This document shows, piece after piece, positions 55,000 to 61,825 of a stretch of DNA of 64,000 bases. Both the position numbers and the translations under genes were made by a program. The stretch is from Marchantia polymorpha subsp. ruderalis. Its lineage: Eukaryota; Streptophyta; Marchantiopsida; Marchantiales; Marchantiaceae. Every line of letters starts with the position of its first letter. Within the stretch, counting starts at the first letter, position 1. Below the pieces are notes generated by a model that was not told the origin of the DNA, ran no database searches, and worked only from the letters and a program-made list of their open reading frames with translations. The stretch is from the NCBI GenBank assembly GCA_037833965.1, contig AP031356.1, forward strand, positions 10,562,501-10,626,500, written 5' to 3'.

Positions 55000-57888
55000 A
55001 TGACGAGACCGAGCAGATTGCGGATGGTGCCACTTCGCCTACCACAAAACGGGCTACGCGCTTTCGAGGAGCGCTTGATAGCAAGAAAGCTCGATTTCTT
55101 GCTATGGGGATGGAACTACATCTGTGCGAATATGGTGCGCGAGTGGCTAGAGCCACAGGGACCACCCTCGCGCGGATTGCGTCCGCATGTTGATCGATGG
55201 ACAGTCCAAGATTGGGCGCAGGCGTTGGGAAGATGTGCTGGCATGCCAGGGCATCTCCTTTTCGACAGTGAGAGCATCAAGGTGACCAAGCAGGAAGAGG
55301 CGCAATTCGTGGAGCTGTTCAAGACCGGGAGGTCTACCAAGAATGGGTACAGGACCCGTGATTACAAGGATCGATTTCGCCGGACTTTGTCCGCGGCGCT
55401 GATGCAATTACTGCAGCCGCACCGCGCCTGCTACATCACATTGTGGCAGGTCTCTTTTGTGGAGTGCGTCATCGAGGGAACTCCAATTCACTGGGCGAGC
55501 ATCTTGCACAGGGTGATGCGACAGCACGCGTTTGAGGAGAAGGGGGGAACTCTAAACCATCTTTCTCCTTTCCTCATCAATTTTTACCGACAGCGGAATT
55601 GTTTGACAGCGGCGGAGCTTGAACATTTTCCGCCATTGTCCATCGACCATCCCGGGAAGTATGTGCGGGAGAATGAGGTCGACACTGATGCAGAGGAGTC
55701 ACCGACTTCTACCCCATCAAGGCGGAGGGACGAAGGGAGACACACTCCTGCAGCACGAGTGCCGCGGAAGCGGCGATGGAGGGAAGAGTCTGAAGAGGAG
55801 CAGCATCAAGAACCCTCTGCTCCCATTCGACCGCGGCCGCTATGCGAGCCATACAGCCGGCCGAAGCAGAAGGCACGCAGACTGGTGTTACCAGCCGACA
55901 GTGCAGACACGGCGACGATTGCGACGGAGAAAGGAAGTGCGTCGCCAGAGAGGCATGAGGAAGCGCGGACGACCGCAGGAGCGACGGGCCACGCTGCAAC
56001 CTCGACGGGAGAGAGGCCGCCTACGGGCCAAGGGCCTCCGGAGTTACCACGTGCGATGCGGACAGAGGTTCCGTTTGCGCACAGACGAGCCTCCGCGGAC
56101 GGACGAGCCTCCGCGGACCGGCGAACACAAGTGGACGTGGATCTACGCTTACGCGTGGGAAGGAGCAGTCCGCCTGTGCACAGGCGCTCACCTATGCACA
56201 GGTCGCCTGTGCACAGGACACCTCCACACGTGCCGCCTGTGCACAGGCAAGAATCACCCCCGTTCCAACGTAGGAAGGGGAAGGAGCCGGCGGAAGAACC
56301 GCCTACGAGACACCGGCCCTCGGGGCCAGACCCTCCGGCGCACCACGCGCCGCAATTTGCGCCTTCGGCGCCAGGGCCTTCGAGCCAAGGAGATACGAGC
56401 AGGGAGCGTGTGGAGGCCGCACCATCGGCGGGAAGTCCGCCGATAGTTGCGCCTTCAGCGGTAGGGCCTATAGGCCAAGGGACATCGGGCGAGCGGCCCC
56501 CGGCCATGTCGCCTTCGGCGATAGATGTCCGCGGCACTACGCCTTCGGCGGACAAGGCGCCGGCAATCGCGCCTGCGCACGGGCCGGGCACAGCCCCCAC
56601 GGACCGATCAAGGGAGCAGCAACAGACGGTGGAGCGGAGTGACTGTCCGCGGGATGAAATTTCGACGCGCGATGCGCAATCAAACCCCGCGCAGCCACCC
56701 TCCGCTCGATCGCCTTCGGCGGCGGGCGACGGCGGCAGAGAGGACGCGGTAGACAACCAACAAGCGAGAGACGGGGATGCCGCACGAGTACATTCGCCTT
56801 CCGCCTTAGACATTTTGGCGACGAGCAGCGAGGCTGCAGCCGTGCCTTCGCAGGCAGCACACGTCGATGACGTGCAGCCCCACTCGGGGCAGTCGCCGAC
56901 GCAATCAATGGCGACTGAAATTCTCCACTCGGATGATGACGACGGAGGCTCCACGGAAGAAATGTCAGGAGCAGAAGACACCGAGGAGGAGGAGGAGGAA
57001 ATTGTTGGAGCGCCGGCGGCGGCGCTCTCTGAGCAGGTGATTCCGTTGCTGAGGTACTTGGATCGCAAGGTCGATAAATACGCCGACCCACTCCAGCCGG
57101 GATCTTACATCGAATTAGTGCGCAGGCGGACTCGCACTAAAGTCCACACCATCAAGCTATTAGCTAGAGTGGACCAGGAGTTGAGGGAATTGAAGGAGAA
57201 GCATGCATGCTTGTGGGGTCAGTACAAACTTAATCAGAAATTCTACAAGCACTCCGAGAAGATGAAGGATGAGAAACTGGACGAGCTCACCAAGGAGCAG
57301 GTGAAGGTCAAGGAAGCACTCATTTCTGAGCAGGCCCAGAATCGGATTTTGTCAGAGGAGCTCGTGCGACAGACGCGGTTGTTGGAACAATGTCAGCTCG
57401 CACGGCAGGCGGATGAAGAGTTAATCCGCAGGTTACAGTCAGAGTGTGGCGAATTGAGAGCGCAACGTGCTGAAGCCGAATCGCAATTAGTGATAATTGA
57501 AGAGGATCGCAGGAAGGAGGCGGATCGCACGAAGGTGGAGACGGCGAGGCGTGTCGCCCACTGTCTCAAGGGCTACGCCCACTGGGAAGTGAAGGCGCAG
57601 GAGAAACTCACACTGCGTGAGTTTGAATTGCGCGCAGCCGGGTTGTTGTCAGGCGACAGTAGGAGTCGGCGGAAGGTAGCAAAGAAGCTCGATGCCTTTC
57701 TGTCGAAGGCACAGGATACCATGTCCGCCCTCGAAGTGGAGGTGTCCGCGGCGTTGCAGCGTTTGGGACTGCGCAGTCGAGCGGAAGATTGGCAGGGTAG
57801 GGAGTTAGTGCGCGGCAGTCGGCCGCGCAGGAGACGTAGTACAGGTTCCGCGGAGTGTAGTGTAGCGTGGTTCCGTGCAGGCGTGTAG
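55000..57888 (+). CDS. U3-encoded protein of E9, function unknown
   Basis: Fully open; the frame begins at an upstream ATG at 54748 (1046 codons). I mark the ATG at 55000 because it is conserved across three subfamilies. The 84-residue extension (FLNSRFQSLVRAARIHLLA) also recurs in subfamily 3 and may be used. Counting from 54748: N-terminal domain about 90-300; PRKRRW near 340 and RPKQKARRL near 375; Pro/Ser/Ala/Arg linker to about 730; acidic run (EDTEEEEEEI) near 745; coiled coil about 800-950; conserved C-terminal block to about 1020; Arg-rich tail. No transmembrane segment or signal peptide is apparent, which argues against an envelope protein. A nuclear, multimeric RNA- or DNA-associated role is an inference. 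Confidence 0.8.
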   Translation: MTRPSRLRMVPLRLPQNGLRAFEERLIARKLDFLLWGWNYICANMVREWLEPQGPPSRGLRPHVDRWTVQDWAQALGRCAGMPGHLLFDSESIKVTKQEEAQFVELFKTGRSTKNGYRTRDYKDRFRRTLSAALMQLLQPHRACYITLWQVSFVECVIEGTPIHWASILHRVMRQHAFEEKGGTLNHLSPFLINFYRQRNCLTAAELEHFPPLSIDHPGKYVRENEVDTDAEESPTSTPSRRRDEGRHTPAARVPRKRRWREESEEEQHQEPSAPIRPRPLCEPYSRPKQKARRLVLPADSADTATIATEKGSASPERHEEARTTAGATGHAATSTGERPPTGQGPPELPRAMRTEVPFAHRRASADGRASADRRTQVDVDLRLRVGRSSPPVHRRSPMHRSPVHRTPPHVPPVHRQESPPFQRRKGKEPAEEPPTRHRPSGPDPPAHHAPQFAPSAPGPSSQGDTSRERVEAAPSAGSPPIVAPSAVGPIGQGTSGERPPAMSPSAIDVRGTTPSADKAPAIAPAHGPGTAPTDRSREQQQTVERSDCPRDEISTRDAQSNPAQPPSARSPSAAGDGGREDAVDNQQARDGDAARVHSPSALDILATSSEAAAVPSQAAHVDDVQPHSGQSPTQSMATEILHSDDDDGGSTEEMSGAEDTEEEEEEIVGAPAAALSEQVIPLLRYLDRKVDKYADPLQPGSYIELVRRRTRTKVHTIKLLARVDQELRELKEKHACLWGQYKLNQKFYKHSEKMKDEKLDELTKEQVKVKEALISEQAQNRILSEELVRQTRLLEQCQLARQADEELIRRLQSECGELRAQRAEAESQLVIIEEDRRKEADRTKVETARRVAHCLKGYAHWEVKAQEKLTLREFELRAAGLLSGDSRSRRKVAKKLDAFLSKAQDTMSALEVEVSAALQRLGLRSRAEDWQGRELVRGSRPRRRRSTGSAECSVAWFRAGV

Positions 57889-57924
57889 CGTAGTGCAGTG
57901 TAGTGCTAGGTAGGACTTAGAAGG

Positions 57925-57933
57925 TATAAAATA
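57925..57933 (+). promoter_or_regulatory. TATA box of E9 5' LTR
   Basis: TATAAAATA, 36 bp after the U3 ORF stop. Transcription would start near 57955-57965, producing the genomic RNA that covers the leader, gag-pro, pol and the U3 of the 3' LTR. Confidence 0.68.
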
Positions 57934-57936
57934 GTT

Positions 57937-57953
57937 CCAGGCGTTTTGCCTGG
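57937..57953 (+). other. inverted repeat at the U3/R border of E9
   Basis: CCAGGC-GTTTT-GCCTGG between TATA and the expected start site, conserved with a paired change in subfamily 2. Confidence 0.6.
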
Positions 57954-58917
57954 GGTTCTTTCCCATCAGAAGTGCAGATCAGGAACCCATTTCCTTTGCG
58001 TGTTTGTGTCCTTGAGTTCTGTCACCACGCACGAGGAGTTACAACTTAGCGTTCCGCATTTTGTAGCTGAAGGCCTTCGGCCGAATGTTCAGAGCTAGTA
58101 CATTGGTTAGAGACTTGAGTAGTTTGGATCTGCACCTGCGGGTGACTGCCGATGCTCAGAGCCAGTGACTAGTTAGATACTTGAACAGTTTCGCCCCTAC
58201 ACCTTCGAGTGTTTCTTTCTGATTGTACTCCTTGGGATTTTTCCCCTGAATGCCAAAGTGAAGTTTTGCTACTTCGTGTAAGCCTTGGTTGTAAATTCAG
58301 GTTACGCTGCAGCAGGTGCCTTGAGGGTAACCCCTGTAGTATTTCTGGGAATGACAAGTGCCTGAGAATTCAAACTCTTCAATAGACTGTTGTTGTGTTA
58401 CTGGAATGTTTCTCAGTGAGTCCTTCAGTGCGGACCTGTGTTCTCTGCGCGTTTTGTGAGTTGAGAGTGTTGTTCACCGCGTAGGAGTGACTTCGATCCG
58501 AAGTAGGCAGTCCAAACCGGGTTTCCTACACTAGCAGCAAGCTAGTGGAAGCGTTGTAAAAGCCGGAGTTGGAAGTCACTGCCCGCAGCTTTGCCGAGTG
58601 TGCTCGTGAGAGACTTTCCCCCTGAAATCTTCAAGTAGAGGTCCTAACGGATCTCTGGGTTGTGTTTCTGTAGTTTCAGGTGTGTGTGTGTGTGTGTTAC
58701 GCTGCACTGTGCGACCTCCGAGTGCGCTCCGAGTGGACACTTGCAGTATTTCTGGGAGTGACAGTCGCCTGAGAATTCAAACTCCTCAATAGTCTGTTAA
58801 AACGTGACACTTTGTACCCTGTGTGTTCCTCTGTCCCTGTGGGTTCGACCTTTCTACCACTATATTGCAGTTTTAGCCTTTAGTGGGTTATTACATAAGA
58901 AGCCGACAACTTCTTTT

Positions 58918-58935
58918 TGGCGCCGCTGCCGGGGA
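58918..58935 (+). other. primer-binding site (tRNA-Asp type)
   Basis: TGGCGCCGCTGCCGGGGA is complementary, but for one position, to the 3' end of plant tRNA-Asp as I know it, and is the usual site of Athila-type elements. It lies 22 bp after the LTR end. The spacer (AAGAAG...CTTCTT) can form a small hairpin. Confidence 0.85.
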
Positions 58936-58981
58936 CAGTTGCGTCAACACCGGGGTTTTTACGAGCAACCATGCTCGGTGA

Positions 58982-61816
58982 ATGTCGACTGGGGCTAGCG
59001 GGAGCAACCTAAGTGCTAGAGCTGTCCGCAAGTTCCGACGAGATTCAGAGAAGGCCGTGGAAGAGACACGGCGTCAAAACAAGAAAACACCAAAAAAAGT
59101 ACCTAAGCCTAGTTCGGCCGACACCCTTGGGGAACCTACCCCCGGCGACTCGGAACCAAACTTGGTGCTTACAGTTCTACTAGATATTCCTTGCACGGAC
59201 CCGCCTCGTGAAGTAGAACCGACCGCCCGAGAACCGTCGACAGACACACCGATGGCGGACGGACAAGCCAATGTGCGGCTACCTCAGCCGATTACTAAAC
59301 ATTCCTACCCAAAGTATAAAGGGAGTGGGGATGACGACGATGCAGATTCATACATCAAGTTGTTCGAATCGGTGTCTATTGCCAATCGCGAGATCGCAGA
59401 CGACGACCGACTAAGGATCTTTCCAAGCCTTCTGCGGAAGAAAGCGAGGAGTTGGTACAATCACGAGAGCATCGATCCGACTGGGTTGACAACATGGGCC
59501 CAGCTGAAGGAGAAGTTCCTTCGCCGCTTCCGCGAGCTCGGCTACGACAGCCGGGTTTTGACAAAGTTACGTAATTTGCAGCGAGAGAAGAAGGAGAGTC
59601 TGCGTGACTACACTGAGAGATTTCTGGACCTCCTTGACAGAATACCGAAAACAGGACCAGGGTCCCCTTTCTCGGTACAACAAGCTGTGGATTGGTACGT
59701 GACCGGTTTAACTCGGGAGATGGAGACTTTTTGCCGACGCAGCAAGTGCGACACTATTGAGGATGTGATTGCATCAGCAGAAGCCTTCGAAACTTCCACT
59801 CTCAACCGAAGAGGGAGAGAGAGACGGGAGTCGAAGGAGCGAAAACCGAAGGGAGGGCGAAGACGACGTAGAGGTACAACTCCGTCATCAGAGGAATCGT
59901 CTTCGGACGAGAACCGTTCCTCATCCGAAGAAGAGGAAACCTCATCGTCGGAGGAGGAGAAGAAGAGGAAGAAGCATGGGTCAGCGAAGAAAAAGGGCAC
60001 CCGACGAGTGACTACGGACAGAGCGCCGGGAGACATAGCCTCGAAGATGGAGACCCTCGTGAAGGACTTCGCCGACCTCAAGGTTCATGTGGTAGGCGGG
60101 CATGATCGCCGAAAATCACCCGGGAGAGTGCGAGCGAACTTATGGTGTACTACGTGCGGGGCGGTGGGACATGCAAACACCGAGTGCCTTACCACCCGTC
60201 CGTCATATCCAGTCAACGCAGTAGAGTGGGCACAACCGTACTATGGAGAGCACCCCCAGTACTATGGAGAGGCTAGTGAAGAGACAGCCTACGCCGTCCA
60301 GTCGGTTCCTACCCCTACTGCAGTTTCAGCAATGCAAGTCCCACGATATATTCCGGTGGATCGGGCCACTACAGTACCCGTGAGGCGGAGAGCACCTCCA
60401 GGGACGTTTGACCCACCGCCACCGCGAGCTTGTTATAATTGCGGGGAAGTTGGACACTTCTCACCGCAGTGTCCCCATCCAAAAAGGCGAAACGATTATG
60501 CTCCGACATGTAGCAATTGCAAGAAGACCGGGCATACTGCGCCAGAGTGTGATCAGCCACCAGTCCCTCGGCCAGCGGTACGATTTGTGAACACTCCTGC
60601 CAAGGAGGACGTCCAAGTTAACCAGGTCGAAGTAGGTTCAGACGGGGATGACGAAGACGAAGAATGGCCGGCTGAGGAGGTTATGTGCGCACGGGTCGAA
60701 ACTCGTAGTTCCAAGAAATCGAAGGAGCAAGAGCGTGACACTCGCAAGCACGAACGAAGAACCGACGACCGGACGGGAAAAGGGAAGGAGAAGACATCCA
60801 GCAAGTCCGACTTGCGACCTGCACGGAAGTCTTCGGCTACGCGAGAGGCACCAGCAGTGCGCCCCCGGACAGCAGTCGAGGACGAGCCAGTAGGCTTGCT
60901 GAAACGGGACTATGCTCCGGATATCCGCAACGAGGTAACCAACCTGTTGAAGGAAGCGATCCGCACTCAAAAGGACCCACCGCGGCCAGACTTGACATCC
61001 TCCCTTGGGGCGAAGTTGGCAGCCACCGTGGAACCTCGCAGAGCGTCGCCGCAGCCCCCGGCGACCCAACGCGCCCACTATGACTTGGTCGAAGATCTCA
61101 GGAGTCAAAAAGTGAACATCACGTTCAAGCAGCTCTTGGAGGACAATAAGACGTATCGGAGAATGTTGATGCTTTCGCTACGGCATCCGCGGAAGCCGCG
61201 CGCATCCACATCCTCTCAAGTATATCAAGTGGAGAGCAAAGACCAAGGGCCACTAGAGATCGATGTGGAAATAGCAGGGTGTTGTGTACGCAGGGTGCCA
61301 ATCGACTCTGGATCAGGAGTCAACATAATGACGGAGGATACCGCGAGAGCCTTGGGGTTCAGTCAATACGAACCCTCGAAGCGTGTGTTGAGATTAGCGG
61401 ATCAGACGCGGAGAATGCCTGCAGGTATGCTGCGCAATGTCAAGACAATCATCGGGGGTGCGGACTTTCGGTTGACGTATATCATCCTTCAACCGATGAT
61501 GAAGCAGGGCTATGACGTTCTGCTCGGGCGACCATGGCTATATGGCGCACAAGTCAGATGTGATTGGCGAAGGCATCGCCTTAAGTTTCCCCATCCTTCG
61601 GAACCGACCAAAACCATTACGGTGCCCTGGAATAGGGTCAGACACGAAGGAGAGACCCCATCGACAAGTGCAGGTTACACATCGGGCGGGGACAGTGAGT
61701 CGACCGCGCGATCGGATTCCAGTGGTACCGAATCCGATTATTTCGTGGGATTCGTTGCCTGCTGTTCGGTGGGAGAAGAAGAAGAGCCGGAAGCTATTCA
61801 GCCGGAAGACGAATAG
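58982..61816 (+). CDS. E9 gag-protease polyprotein (944 residues)
   Basis: Begins at the first ATG in a good context after the primer site. Residues about 120-260 are the capsid-like retrotransposon gag domain (ARSWYNHESIDPTGLTTWAQ; RNLQREKKESLRDYTERFL). A Ser/Glu-Lys-rich basic stretch follows. Three CCHC zinc knuckles lie near residues 389 (CTTCGAVGHANTEC), 483 (CYNCGEVGHFSPQC) and 510 (CSNCKKTGHTAPEC), for RNA packaging. A second basic region follows, then the aspartic protease near 772 (VPIDSGSGVNIM) that matures the polyprotein. Three knuckles is more than the usual one or two. The frame is whole. It is followed in the same frame by pol. Confidence 0.92.
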   Translation: MSTGASGSNLSARAVRKFRRDSEKAVEETRRQNKKTPKKVPKPSSADTLGEPTPGDSEPNLVLTVLLDIPCTDPPREVEPTAREPSTDTPMADGQANVRLPQPITKHSYPKYKGSGDDDDADSYIKLFESVSIANREIADDDRLRIFPSLLRKKARSWYNHESIDPTGLTTWAQLKEKFLRRFRELGYDSRVLTKLRNLQREKKESLRDYTERFLDLLDRIPKTGPGSPFSVQQAVDWYVTGLTREMETFCRRSKCDTIEDVIASAEAFETSTLNRRGRERRESKERKPKGGRRRRRGTTPSSEESSSDENRSSSEEEETSSSEEEKKRKKHGSAKKKGTRRVTTDRAPGDIASKMETLVKDFADLKVHVVGGHDRRKSPGRVRANLWCTTCGAVGHANTECLTTRPSYPVNAVEWAQPYYGEHPQYYGEASEETAYAVQSVPTPTAVSAMQVPRYIPVDRATTVPVRRRAPPGTFDPPPPRACYNCGEVGHFSPQCPHPKRRNDYAPTCSNCKKTGHTAPECDQPPVPRPAVRFVNTPAKEDVQVNQVEVGSDGDDEDEEWPAEEVMCARVETRSSKKSKEQERDTRKHERRTDDRTGKGKEKTSSKSDLRPARKSSATREAPAVRPRTAVEDEPVGLLKRDYAPDIRNEVTNLLKEAIRTQKDPPRPDLTSSLGAKLAATVEPRRASPQPPATQRAHYDLVEDLRSQKVNITFKQLLEDNKTYRRMLMLSLRHPRKPRASTSSQVYQVESKDQGPLEIDVEIAGCCVRRVPIDSGSGVNIMTEDTARALGFSQYEPSKRVLRLADQTRRMPAGMLRNVKTIIGGADFRLTYIILQPMMKQGYDVLLGRPWLYGAQVRCDWRRHRLKFPHPSEPTKTITVPWNRVRHEGETPSTSAGYTSGGDSESTARSDSSGTESDYFVGFVACCSVGEEEEPEAIQPEDE

Positions 61817-61825
61817 CAATTAACG
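61811..61825 (+). promoter_or_regulatory. probable read-through signal between gag-pro and pol
   Basis: The gag-pro terminator is in the context TAG CAA TTA, the well-known leaky context of tobamoviruses (TAG-CAR-YYA), and pol continues in the same frame. Stop-codon read-through is a known way for plant LTR retrotransposons to set the Gag:Pol ratio. Confidence 0.65.

Larger units (their letters stand above)
53504..58895 (+). mobile_element. 5' LTR of E9 (subfamily 1, 5392 bp)
   Basis: Starts TGTGGTACCCCACTTTTGG and ends GTGGGTTATTACA, followed 22 bp later by a primer-binding site, so the right border is certain. U3 runs to about 57955 and holds the ORF. The leader (R-U5) is about 940 bp with a TG run and two copies of a 55-bp motif (58338 and 58745). 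Confidence 0.94.

Noticed and set aside
55806-57068. Long open frame (about 420 codons) antisense to the U3 ORF
   Set aside because: It mirrors the GC-rich, palindrome-filled linker, where the reverse strand is open by composition. It changes length freely between copies and encodes only low-complexity Gly/Ser/Cys-rich sequence.
54748-57888. U3 protein as an envelope-like protein
   Set aside because: No signal peptide, transmembrane segment or glycoprotein-like cysteine pattern is visible; basic motifs and coiled coil point elsewhere.
58805-58895. Pol III B-box-like GGGTTCGACC near the LTR end, suggesting a tRNA or SINE
   Set aside because: No A box, acceptor stem or cloverleaf can be built around it, and it is part of the shared LTR terminus.
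53504-58895. Reading the whole ORF-bearing unit as a DNA transposon because of its inverted termini
   Set aside because: Primer-binding site, polypurine tract, 5-bp duplications and direct linkage to gag-pol show that it is an LTR.
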